A stretch of DNA of 64,000 nt from Pontibaca methylaminivorans. Lineage in GTDB: Bacteria; Pseudomonadota; Alphaproteobacteria; Rhodobacterales; Rhodobacteraceae. The notes beneath the pieces are model-generated. The model made no database searches, had not been told where the DNA came from, and saw nothing but the letters and a program-made list of their open reading frames with translations. Position 1 is the stretch's first letter, and the number at the start of each line of letters is the position of its first letter. The DNA lies in NCBI RefSeq assembly GCF_900156525.1, contig NZ_FTPS01000002.1:62001-126000 (forward strand), written 5' to 3'. Below are positions 1 through 10,752 of the stretch, piece after piece. A program made the translations under genes and the position numbers.

Positions 1-1095
1 CACCAGCGTGCCGCTTTCGGCGAAATGCGCGCTGTAGCGCAGGGCAGGGGCGGCATCCCGCAGCAGATCCTCGAGCAGCGCCTTGCGCCGCAGGAGCGGC
101 TCTTTGCGCAGGTCGCGCCCGTTCAGATAAAGCAGGTCGAACAGGTAGAACAGGAAACGGTCATCGCGCTCTGCGCTCAGGTCGGCCTGCAGGGCCGGGA
201 AATCCGAGGCACCGTGCCCCGACTCGACCACCACTTCGCCATCCAGCAGCGCGGTCTCCACGGGCAGCGCGCGCAGCGCCCCGGCAACCCGCGGGCCGAA
301 GCGGCCGGTCCAGTCCAGCCCGCCGCGGGTCAGCAACTGCAGCGCCCCGCCGTCCAGCCGTGCCTGCAGGCGATAGCCGTCGAATTTCACCTCGTGCAGC
401 CATTCGTTGCCCGCCGGGGGCGCGGCGCGCAGGGTGGCGAGTGCCGGCGCGACGAAATCCGGCAGGGCGGCTTTCTTGCCGTCCCCCGGCGCGGGCGGCC
501 GGGCGCGTTTGCGCGGCTTCGGCTCCGCGCCTTCGGCGACGTCCTCGACGGTCCGGCCGGAGAGCACCGATTCCGGGCGTTCCTCCAGAATATCGCGGGC
601 GGCCTCGTCCCGGGCCTCCGCGTCCTCGCCCTTGATCAGCAGCCAGTTCGCGCGCTTGTCGCGTGGCTTGCCGCGCATCCGCACCAGATGCCAGCGGCCC
701 CGCAGCTTGTCGCCCGACAGGGTGAATTCCAGGTGGCCCTTGGCGAACCCCTTGTCCGCATCGCCGATCGGCGCCCATGTGCCGCGGTCCCAGACGATGA
801 CCGCGCCACCGCCGTATTCGCCCTTTGGAATGGTGCCCTCGAAGCCGCCATATTCGAGCGGATGATCCTCGACCTCGACCGCGAGGCGCTTTTCACCGGG
901 CACGAGGCTTGGCCCCTTGGTCACCGCCCAGCTTTTCAAAGCCCCGTCGAGTTCCAGCCGCAGGTCGTAATGCAGCCGCCGTGCGGCGTGTTTCTGGATC
1001 ACATAGGCGTCGCCCCCGGCGTGCCCCTCGTCGCCGGCGGGCTCCGGGGTGACGGTGAAATCGCGTTTGCTGCGGTAGGTTTCGAGCGCCATCAT
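1..1095 (-). CDS. ligD: ATP-dependent DNA ligase D (3'-phosphoesterase and ligase domains), 3' end outside window
   Basis: Non-homologous end-joining ligase. About 365 residues are visible and the gene runs off the left edge. The N-terminal 3'-phosphoesterase domain carries the conserved run YVIQKHAARRLHYDLRLE near residues 30-47. The ligase domain follows with the nucleotidyltransferase motif I KFDGYR, whose lysine accepts AMP. In the Pseudomonas-type order PE-LIG-POL, the primase/polymerase domain would lie beyond the edge. Start: tandem ATGs at 1095 and 1092 preceded by GGGAG; the second has the better spacing. A one-mismatch EcfG-like promoter (GGAAC-N17-GCT) lies at 1166-1142 just upstream, so stress control is possible but unproven. 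A Ku gene is not visible here. Confidence 0.93.
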   Translation of the reverse strand, partial: MMALETYRSKRDFTVTPEPAGDEGHAGGDAYVIQKHAARRLHYDLRLELDGALKSWAVTKGPSLVPGEKRLAVEVEDHPLEYGGFEGTIPKGEYGGGAVIVWDRGTWAPIGDADKGFAKGHLEFTLSGDKLRGRWHLVRMRGKPRDKRANWLLIKGEDAEARDEAARDILEERPESVLSGRTVEDVAEGAEPKPRKRARPPAPGDGKKAALPDFVAPALATLRAAPPAGNEWLHEVKFDGYRLQARLDGGALQLLTRGGLDWTGRFGPRVAGALRALPVETALLDGEVVVESGHGASDFPALQADLSAERDDRFLFYLFDLLYLNGRDLRKEPLLRRKALLEDLLRDAAPALRYSAHFAESGTLV

Positions 1096-1205
1096 CTGCT
1101 CCCTGCAGGGCCGGTCTGCGTTTCCATGTTACCGGTTCCAAAGCGTTTTGCCGCCGCATTTGTTCCCGCGCCACCGGGCACGGGGGCGGGCGGTTCCCGC
1201 GCAGA

Positions 1206-3542
1206 TCAGGGCTGAATGCCATCGGTGGCGAAAATGGCGAGCATGGCGGCGCCCTCACCCACGGGCGCCGTGCCGTCCGGCCAGATGCGGGCCTCGCCGG
1301 CGCGCGGGGCGGCCAGCTCTGCGGGCAGATCGCATGTGATCGCGGCGGCAAGCCGGATCCTGCCGGGGGCGCCTTCGCGCCGGAACACAAGGCAGCCGGA
1401 CGGCGCGTCGAGCGCCACGTAACGCCCCTGATCGAACAGCGCGCCATGACGGCGCCGCAGGGGAAGCATCACCCGCAGCAGCGAAAGCTTGTTGCGGTCG
1501 AGCCATGAAAGACCCGCCCCGCTGTCCAGCGCGTGCTGCAGCGCGGGAAAATTCACCGGCCGGCGGTTGTCGGGGTCGGTCAGGGCGTGGCTGGCCACTT
1601 CGCAGCCCTGATAGATGTCGGGAATTCCGGGCAGGGTGAGCTTGAGCGCAAGCTGCAGGAGCGAAAGCCGCCGCGCCATGCGCGCCGCCGGTTCCGTCGC
1701 GGCGGGAAGCGTGGCGAAACGGGCGGCCAGGGCCGCGGCGAACCGCGTGCCAGCGGCCTCGAACTCCGGCGCCGGGTTTTCCCAGCCGGTCCCCTCCCCG
1801 GCCTCGCGCATGGCCTTGACCGCATGATCGCGCAGCCGCGCGGCCAGATCCCCGCCCGCCGGATGCAGCGCCCAGAGCGATTGCAGCAGATACCAGCGCA
1901 GGTTCGGATCGACCAAGGCGGCGCCCTCGATGCCGGCGGCCTGTCCGATCAGGGCCTCCATCGCCTCGGGGTGGTGGCTGAGCGCGGCGATCCGCATGCG
2001 GGCATCCTCGCTGCGCTTGGTGTCGTGGCTCGACGTCAGGCTGAGCCCGCGCGGCATCTCTTCCATGCGCCGGGCCATGCGGCGGTGAAACTCGGCCGGG
2101 TCGATCGCGGGCTGTCCCGGATCGGCACCGACCTCGTTGGCGGAAAGCAGGCGGTTGTAGCGATAGAAGGCGGTGTCCTCCTGCCCCTTGGCCATCACCG
2201 CACCGGCCACCTGCTGGAACCGCAGCCGCAGGGGGCGGGCCTGCGCCGTGCCGGACAGAAGGCAGGCCAGCAGGAAATCGACCGGCCGCCGGTCGGGCCA
2301 TCCGCGCGCGGCAAGTTCCGCCGCCGCCTCCAGCGCCGCCACATCCGCCGGGCGGGGCGGGGCGTCGTCCAGATAGCTGCGGTAACGGTCGAAATGGGCG
2401 ATCAGCGCGATCAGCGCCTGCCGCCAGCTTTCCGGCCCGTATTCGCGTGCCACCGCATCCGCCTGCGCAAGCGGGGAAAGCAGCGCCTGCAACTGCCAGA
2501 GCTCGGCGGCGAGCGAGGTTTCCAGCACCTCGCGCTTGGCCTGCCGCATGACGGTGAGGAAATCCGCCTGCCGCCCGGTTGCGCGCCGGTATAGCGCGTC
2601 CATGCCGGCAACGCCGTTCGCCCCGGTCAGCACCTGCGCCACATCGCGCGCCAGCACATAGCCGGTGGTGCCGCAGACCGGCCAGCCGGGCAGGGATTCG
2701 CCGCTGGCGAGTATCTTTTCGACCCAGAGCGGGGTGCCGGGCAGGCGCTCGTGCAGACGCTGCAGATAGGCGCAGGGATCGGCCAGACCGTCGACATGAT
2801 CCATGCGCAGCCCCGCGACCAGGCCCTGATCGACCATGTCGAAGATCAGGGAATGCGTGCCCCGGAACACGGCCTCGTCCTCGACCCGCAGTCCGATCAG
2901 CCCGGTGATGTTGAAAAAGCGCCGGTGACTGATCGCCGCCGCCTCGGTGCGCCAATGGCACAGCCGCCAGATCTGCGCCTCGTGCAGCCGGGCGATGATT
3001 GCGGCATCGGTCGTTTCGGGCGGGGTTGCCGGCAGGCTTCCGGGTGCGAGCGGCAGGCGCAACGGGCCATGCACCAGAACCGGACCGTCCGGGTCGAACG
3101 CCACCGAAAACGCCCCCTCGGCCAGCAGTTCGCCGAACGGCGCCTCGAGCATCGGCAGCGCCAGCGACTGGTCGGGGTGAAGGTCGAAATACGACCACCA
3201 GCGGCTGTCGCGCCCGTGGCGCAGCACGTCGCGCAGCCAGGGGTTTTCGGGGCTGAAGGCCATGTGATTGGGCACAATGTCGAGAACGATACCGAGCCCC
3301 TCGTTCCGTGCCGCACCGGCCAGCCGGGTAAAGCCGTGCCAGCCGCCCAGATCTTCCTCGATCCGGGTCGGGTCGATCACGTCATAACCATGGGTCGAGC
3401 CGGAAACCGCCGCAAAGACGGGCGAAAGGTACAGATGGCTGATGCCGAGGCGCCGCAGATAGGGCAGCAGGCCGGCGGCGACATCGAAATCGACGCCGTT
3501 GCGCAACTGCAGGCGATAACAGGAGGAAGGCAGGCCCGGCAT
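1206..3542 (-). CDS. treY: Malto-oligosyltrehalose synthase TreY (GH13)
   Basis: Isomerises the reducing-end alpha-1,4 bond of malto-oligosaccharides to the alpha,alpha-1,1 bond, the first step of the TreY/TreZ route from glycogen-derived glucans to trehalose. It is a cytosolic GH13 enzyme of 778 residues. Family motifs include YRLQL and GSTHGYDV at the N-terminus, VLDIVPNHMA (region I), GLRMDHVDGL (nucleophile region), LWVEKILA (general acid), SSHDTKRSED (region IV) and LPGIPDIYQG near the C-terminus. I chose the ATG at 3542 because GGAG lies 5-6 bases upstream; the longer TTG start at 3587 has no ribosome site. Its partner treZ lies in the next operon. A palindromic EcfG promoter shared with divergent glgA sits at 3615-3639. 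Confidence 0.95.
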   Translation of the reverse strand: MPGLPSSCYRLQLRNGVDFDVAAGLLPYLRRLGISHLYLSPVFAAVSGSTHGYDVIDPTRIEEDLGGWHGFTRLAGAARNEGLGIVLDIVPNHMAFSPENPWLRDVLRHGRDSRWWSYFDLHPDQSLALPMLEAPFGELLAEGAFSVAFDPDGPVLVHGPLRLPLAPGSLPATPPETTDAAIIARLHEAQIWRLCHWRTEAAAISHRRFFNITGLIGLRVEDEAVFRGTHSLIFDMVDQGLVAGLRMDHVDGLADPCAYLQRLHERLPGTPLWVEKILASGESLPGWPVCGTTGYVLARDVAQVLTGANGVAGMDALYRRATGRQADFLTVMRQAKREVLETSLAAELWQLQALLSPLAQADAVAREYGPESWRQALIALIAHFDRYRSYLDDAPPRPADVAALEAAAELAARGWPDRRPVDFLLACLLSGTAQARPLRLRFQQVAGAVMAKGQEDTAFYRYNRLLSANEVGADPGQPAIDPAEFHRRMARRMEEMPRGLSLTSSHDTKRSEDARMRIAALSHHPEAMEALIGQAAGIEGAALVDPNLRWYLLQSLWALHPAGGDLAARLRDHAVKAMREAGEGTGWENPAPEFEAAGTRFAAALAARFATLPAATEPAARMARRLSLLQLALKLTLPGIPDIYQGCEVASHALTDPDNRRPVNFPALQHALDSGAGLSWLDRNKLSLLRVMLPLRRRHGALFDQGRYVALDAPSGCLVFRREGAPGRIRLAAAITCDLPAELAAPRAGEARIWPDGTAPVGEGAAMLAIFATDGIQP

Positions 3543-3612
3543 AGAACTCCGTAACTCTGGCGGCAAATCTGGCGGCCGGCGTTTCAATCATGACATTTCA
3601 GCCGGCAGGGCG

Positions 3613-3637
3613 GGAACAAGTTAAGCGGGAAAAGGTT
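3613..3637 (+). promoter_or_regulatory. EcfG-type promoter for glgA
   Basis: GGAAC at 3613-3617, a 17-base spacer and GTT at 3635-3637, 68 bases before the glgA start. Because GTT continues as GTTCC, the element is an inverted repeat that reads as the same promoter on both strands. Confidence 0.75.
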
Positions 3638-3639
3638 CC
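3615..3639 (-). promoter_or_regulatory. EcfG-type promoter for treY
   Basis: Read on the minus strand this is GGAAC-N17-GTTCC, the general stress response sigma-EcfG consensus, about 73 bases upstream of the treY ATG. It shares all its bases with the glgA promoter on the other strand. Confidence 0.7.
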
Positions 3640-3704
3640 ACCGGGCAACAAGCACAATCGCGTCATGCTCTCGTGTCTGACCGATAAAAGCAAAGGAAGA
3701 TGAT

Positions 3705-5156
3705 GTGAAAGTCCTGTCGGTCTGCTCCGAAATGTTTCCCCTGATCAAGACCGGCGGCCTTGCCGACATGACCGGGGCCCTGCCGGGTGCGCTGGCCGGG
3801 CAGGGGGTGGACATGCGCGTGCTGCTGCCGGCCTATCGCGGCGTCACGATGTCGCTGGAAAGCTGCACCGAACTCGCCGCGCTCGATCTGCCGCTCGGGC
3901 GGGCGGGGCTGCGGCATTGCCGGATGCAGGGGATCGACATCTTCCTGCTGGATGCGCCCGCGCTTTATGACCGGCCGGGCGGGCCCTATCTGGATGCGGC
4001 CGGGCAGGACCATCCCGACAACTGGAAACGCTTCGCGCTGCTGGCGCAGGCGGCGGCGGCGATCGCCTGCGGCGCGCTGCCCGGATGGGTGCCCGATGTG
4101 GTCCACGCCCATGACTGGCAGGCCGGGCTTTGCGCCGCCTGCCTGCGCGCGCAGGACAGCGAGACGCCGGTTATCCAGACCATTCACAACGTGGCCTTCG
4201 CCGGGCGCTTTCCGGCCGCCATCTTTCCCGAACTCGGCCTGCCGGAGGGGTTCTTCGGCATCGACGGGGTGGAGTTCTACGGTGACGTGAGCTTTCTCAA
4301 GGCCGGGCTCGCGTTTTCCGACCTGGTCACCACCGTCAGCCCCACCTATGCCGAGGAACTGACCCGCCCCGCGCTCGGCGGCGGTTTCGACGGGCTCCTG
4401 CGGGCGCGGGGGGCCGATCTGGTCGGGATCCTGAACGGCCTCGATTCCGAGGAATGGAACCCCGAGACCGATCCGCTGATCATCCGCCAGTATACCGCCA
4501 GCCGCCTCGGCCAGCGGCAGGTGAACCGCAATTCGCTTTATACCGCCTTTGCGCTGGAGGACGGCCGCCCGCTGGTGGCGATGGTCAGCCGCCTGACCGA
4601 TCAGAAGGGGGTCGATCTGGTGTTCGACGCCGCCGGCGAGATCATCGGGCGCGGGTTCAACCTGATCATCCTCGGCGCAGGGGACGAGGCGCACGAGACC
4701 CGCGCGCTCGCCGTCGGATCGGCGCATCCGGGGCGGGCGGGTGTCCATGTCGGCTATGACGAGGCGCTGGCGCATCGCATCCAGGCCGGCACCGATGCCC
4801 TGCTCGTGCCCTCGCGCTTCGAGCCCTGCGGCCTGACCCAGATGTGCGCCCTGCGCTACGGCGCGCTGCCGATCGTCGCGCCGACCGGGGGACTTGTGGA
4901 TTCGGTGATCGACGCCAGCCCCATGGCGCTGGCGCAGAACGTGGCGACCGGATTGCATCTGCGCGAGGTTTCGGCCGCCGGCATCCTTTTCGCGCTCGAC
5001 CGGCTGACGGCGATCCTGGCCAATCCGCCCTGTCATCAGCAGATGATCCGCAACGCCATGAAAACCGATGTTTCGCTCGGCCGCACGGCGGCGGAATATG
5101 CGGCGCTTTATGCCCGCTTCCGCCAGTCAGAGCCGCGGGTGCGGGCGCTCGCGTGA
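3705..5156 (+). CDS. glgA: Glycogen synthase (ADP-glucose type, GT5)
   Basis: Transfers glucose from ADP-glucose to the non-reducing end of growing alpha-1,4-glucan. It has 483 residues, the usual bacterial GlgA length. The ADP-glucose-binding KTGGLAD motif is at residues 15-21 (Lys15), and the C-terminal GT-B domain carries PSRFEPCGLTQ and APTGGLVDSV. The start is a GTG preceded by AGGAAG at five bases; the overlapping ATGATG is out of frame. It is transcribed divergently from treY, away from the main glycogen operon, and its 3' end overlaps the 3' end of malQ by 30 bases, so the two transcripts converge. The upstream GGAAC-N17-GTT promoter implies stress-induced glucan synthesis. Confidence 0.96.
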   Translation: MKVLSVCSEMFPLIKTGGLADMTGALPGALAGQGVDMRVLLPAYRGVTMSLESCTELAALDLPLGRAGLRHCRMQGIDIFLLDAPALYDRPGGPYLDAAGQDHPDNWKRFALLAQAAAAIACGALPGWVPDVVHAHDWQAGLCAACLRAQDSETPVIQTIHNVAFAGRFPAAIFPELGLPEGFFGIDGVEFYGDVSFLKAGLAFSDLVTTVSPTYAEELTRPALGGGFDGLLRARGADLVGILNGLDSEEWNPETDPLIIRQYTASRLGQRQVNRNSLYTAFALEDGRPLVAMVSRLTDQKGVDLVFDAAGEIIGRGFNLIILGAGDEAHETRALAVGSAHPGRAGVHVGYDEALAHRIQAGTDALLVPSRFEPCGLTQMCALRYGALPIVAPTGGLVDSVIDASPMALAQNVATGLHLREVSAAGILFALDRLTAILANPPCHQQMIRNAMKTDVSLGRTAAEYAALYARFRQSEPRVRALA

Positions 5157-6926
5157 CATGAGCGCCATAACCGCCCGGAAACGCGGATGCCCGGGCAGAT
5201 CCTCGATGGCGGTCGGGCTGCGCAGGCGCCAGTTCGGATAGGTCTCGGCCAGGGTGCCGGGCACGTTGGTCGGCGCCTGCGGCCCGGCCAGATCCGCGAG
5301 CCGCACCGCCACAAGGCTCGCGCGGCTGCGGGCGATGAAGCCATGCGCGGCCTCCAGCACATGATCGGGCAGGGCGCCCGTGACCGGCCCCGGCAGGTGC
5401 AGCGCCGCCATCAGGTGGCGGCGCTCCTCGGCGCGGCGGGCGTGGTGGCGCGCGGTGGTCTCGGCATCGACCAGCCCGAAGTCCGCCCGCTGCGTGATGT
5501 CGGCCCCCTGCCACCAGTCCGCCAGCGTCGGCAGGTCATGGGTCGAAAGGCAGGCAAGCGCCAGTTGCGGATAGCGTTCGGGCGCGATGAACCCGGCATC
5601 CGTCTGCTCGAAATACAGCACGCGATAGGACAGCACCCCGGCCCGCGCCATCGCGCCGCGAAACCCGCGCGGGACCGAGCCCAGATCCTCGCCGATCACC
5701 ATGGCGCGGGCGCGCTGCGATTCCGCGGCCAGCACCGAAAGCATGGCGCGCATGGGAAAACGCAGGTAAGCGCCCCTGGCCGCAGGCGCGCCCTCGGGGA
5801 CCAGGAAAAGCTGCCAGAGCGCCATCGCATGATCCATCCGCAACGCGCCGGCATGGGCAAGCTGGGCGCGGATCATGGCGCGGAACGGTGCGAAATCCGC
5901 GGCCTCCAGCGCCGCGGGCGAGGGCGCGGCGAGGCCCCAGTTCTGGCCATGGCTTTGAAACAGGTCGGGCGGCGCGCCGATGTGAAAGCCGCGCAGCATC
6001 GCCTGCCCGTCCCAGGCGGAGGATCCGTCCGGCGCCTCGCCGACCGCAAGGTCAAGGTAGAGCCCGATCCGCATCCCGGCCGCGCGCGCGGTGGCTTGCG
6101 CCGCCGCCAGTTGCCGGTCGGCCAGCCATTGCAGCCAGGCATGAAAGGCGATCTCCGGCGCGTGTCGGGCGGCAAAATCCCGTACCGCCGCGCTGTCGGG
6201 GGCATGGTAATCCGCCGGCCAGCCGGTCCAGCCCGCGCCATGCCCCTGCGCCGCCATATGGAGCGAGAGCCCCTCGAACAGCGCATGGCGGTGCAGCGCG
6301 GCCCCCCGGCGGGCGGTGAAAGCCGCGTGATCCTGCCGCGCGGCGTCATCGGCAAAGGGCTGGCGGGCAAAAATGTCGCGTAACGCCGCGAGCTTCAGCC
6401 GCGTGACGGCCGGATAATCCACCATCTCGGCGCTGCGCAACCGGACCAGGTGCGGCGGCGGGCCGGCGCCCGGCACCTCGTCAACGGCGATATAAAGGGG
6501 GTTCAGAAAGGTCCGGTTCGAGGGCGAGAACGGGCTGCACCGCTCCGGCGCGGCCAGAAACAGCGCATGGAGCGGGTTGACGCCGAGAAAATCCGCCCCC
6601 GCCGCGGCGGCGATGCGCGCCAGATCCGCGAGATCGCGGAAATCTCCGATGCCCCAGTTGCGCCCCGAGCGCAGTTCGTAAAGCTGGCAGAACAGCCCCC
6701 AGGCCGGTGCCTGCGACAGCCACGGCGGCAGGAAACAGCGTGCATCGCCCGCGCGCATGCCGCGATCGGGGGGCGGTCCTGCGGGCGGCGGGCCGTCGGG
6801 GTCGGCCCCCAGCGCCGCCAGCAGCGCGCGGCGGGTCGCGGCGGGAACGTGGCGGCGCTGTCCGCTTGCGTCGGTGAAGGCGGGCGGGATGCCGTGCCAG
6901 CGCCCCGTTCGGTCGAGCGGGTTCAT
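5127..6926 (-). CDS. malQ: 4-alpha-glucanotransferase (amylomaltase, GH77)
   Basis: Disproportionates malto-oligosaccharides, moving glucan segments between chains. It has 599 residues. The GH77 signature includes LYELRSGRNWGIGDF, near residue 82, followed by FLGVNPLHALF. The catalytic-domain stretches ALRMDHAMALW (nucleophile Asp) and VIGEDLG (acid/base Glu) are visible, with CLSTHDLPTLADWW near the C-terminus. It is the last gene of the glgE-mak-glgB-glgX-treZ-malQ operon; its ATG overlaps the treZ stop in an ATGA. It would recycle the short chains released by GlgX debranching and feed TreY or GlgE chemistry. Its tail overlaps glgA head to head. Confidence 0.93.
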   Translation of the reverse strand: MNPLDRTGRWHGIPPAFTDASGQRRHVPAATRRALLAALGADPDGPPPAGPPPDRGMRAGDARCFLPPWLSQAPAWGLFCQLYELRSGRNWGIGDFRDLADLARIAAAAGADFLGVNPLHALFLAAPERCSPFSPSNRTFLNPLYIAVDEVPGAGPPPHLVRLRSAEMVDYPAVTRLKLAALRDIFARQPFADDAARQDHAAFTARRGAALHRHALFEGLSLHMAAQGHGAGWTGWPADYHAPDSAAVRDFAARHAPEIAFHAWLQWLADRQLAAAQATARAAGMRIGLYLDLAVGEAPDGSSAWDGQAMLRGFHIGAPPDLFQSHGQNWGLAAPSPAALEAADFAPFRAMIRAQLAHAGALRMDHAMALWQLFLVPEGAPAARGAYLRFPMRAMLSVLAAESQRARAMVIGEDLGSVPRGFRGAMARAGVLSYRVLYFEQTDAGFIAPERYPQLALACLSTHDLPTLADWWQGADITQRADFGLVDAETTARHHARRAEERRHLMAALHLPGPVTGALPDHVLEAAHGFIARSRASLVAVRLADLAGPQAPTNVPGTLAETYPNWRLRSPTAIEDLPGHPRFRAVMALMSRERPHPRL

Positions 6927-8670
6927 GGCGCGGCCTTCCGGGCGCGGACCTGCCAGGGACCAAGGCCCTCACCCTCCTCGCCCCAGATCGCCCGGCCCCC
7001 GGCCGGCGGCGCCGGGGCGGGTCGGTCGGACAGGTTGGCCAGCACCGCCAGCGCCGCCCCGTCCAGCGCCCATTCCACGGCCACCACCGCCGGCGCGGAT
7101 GCCAGCACCCGTCCGGCATGGCCCCCGGCGCGCCCGAGATGCGGCGTGACCTCGCGCGCCCGCACCGCGAGCAGGCTGCGCATCCATGCCAGTGCCCCGG
7201 CCCCCGCATTGGTGCGGCGCGACCAGCCGAGCTTGCTCGCGACGAAGGTTTCGGGGTCGTTCGGGTCGGGGATCGCCTGCGCATCAAAGCCGAACTGCGC
7301 GAATTCGCGCCGCCGGCCCTGCCGCACGGCTTCGGCCAGATCGCCCTGAAAATCGGTGAAGAACAGGAACGGGCGCGTTTCGCCGTATTCCTCGCCCATG
7401 AACAGCAGCGGCACATGCGGCGAGAGCAGCAGCATCGCCCGCAGCGCGCGCACCGCGCGCGGATCGGCAAGGGCGTCGATCCGTTCGCCCAGGGCGCGGT
7501 TGCCGGTCTGGTCGTGGTTTTGCAGAAAATCGACGAAGGCCGCGGGCGGCAGATGGGCGCTGGCCTGCCCGCGCGGGGCGCCGGTGCCGGGCGAAACCTC
7601 GCCCTGCCAGGCGAAGCCCTCGGCCATGGCGCGGGCAAGATGCGCATGGGGATTGTCCGCGAAATCGCGATAATAACCCGCGGTTTCATTGGTCGCGATC
7701 ACATGGGCGGCGTTGTGCCAGTCGTCGTTCCATTCCGCCGTATAAAGCGGCACCCGGTCGCCCTTGCGCTCGTGCAGGCGGGTGATGTTGCGGTTGTCCT
7801 CGGTCGTCAGGTGAACCTCGCGGTCGAAACGGGTCCGCACCGCCTGCGCCAGTTCGGTCAGGATGTCGGGCTGCGAGGCATCCGCGATCTGGTCGATGGC
7901 ATCCAGCCGCAACCCGTCGAGGCGGTATTCATCCAGCCAATACAGCGCGTTGTCGATGAAAAAGCGGCGCACCGGGGCGCGGTCCCAGGCGATTCCCGCG
8001 CCCCAGGGCGTGTGGCGGTCGGGATCGAAGAAATCCGGGGCATATAGCGGCAGGTAATTCCCCTCCGGCCCGAAATGGTTGTAGACCACGTCGAGCAGCA
8101 CCATGAGCCCCAGCCCATGCGCCGCATCGACCAGTGCCCGCAGGTCGTCGGGGTGGCCATAGGCCGGATGCACCGCATAGGGCAGCACCCCGTCATAGCC
8201 CCAGCCGCGATTGCCGGGGAATTGCGCGATCGGCATCAGCTCGATCGCGGTGACGCCCAAATCGGCCAGTTCGGCAAGCCGCGGGATGGCGGCGCGGAAG
8301 GTGCCGTCCGGGGTGAAGGTGCCGGTATGAAGCTCATAAATCACCGCCTCGGCCCAGGGGCGGCCCTGCCAGCCGGGGTTCTGCCAGCGAAACCCCGCGG
8401 GATCGACCAGCTTTGAGGGGCCGTGCACATCGCCCGCCTGCGCCCGCGCCGCCGGATCGGGGACGGTGCGCCCGTCCTCCAGCACGAAATGATAGGCATC
8501 GCCCGCGCGCAGGCCAGCAGCCGTGCAGGTGAACCAGCCGTCGCCATGGGGCTGCATCATTTGATCGTGCCCGCCAGCGCGTAGGGCAAGCCGCGCCTGC
8601 GCCGGCGCCCAGAGCGCGAAATGCGCGCCTCCCTCGCGAAGGTGCCCGCCCCAGTGCCGCGCCGGGGCGC

Positions 8671-8674
<4 letters not shown>
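6923..8674 (-). CDS. treZ: Malto-oligosyltrehalose trehalohydrolase TreZ (GH13_10)
   Basis: Cleaves free trehalose from the maltooligosyl-trehalose made by TreY. It has 583 residues from the ATG at 8674, which overlaps the glgX stop as ATGA; the open frame extends further upstream but only as a shadow of glgX. An N-terminal CBM48-like domain (HLREGGAHFALWAPAQ) precedes the GH13 barrel. Region I is DVVYNHFGPEGN, region II GLRLDAIDQI, region III HLTTEDNRN and region IV FLQNHDQTGNR, a typical TreZ set. TreY sits about 3.4 kb away, separated by malQ and glgA, an unusual split of the usual treY-treZ pair. Confidence 0.94.
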
Positions 8675-10744
<2,070 letters not shown>

Positions 10745-10752
<8 letters not shown>

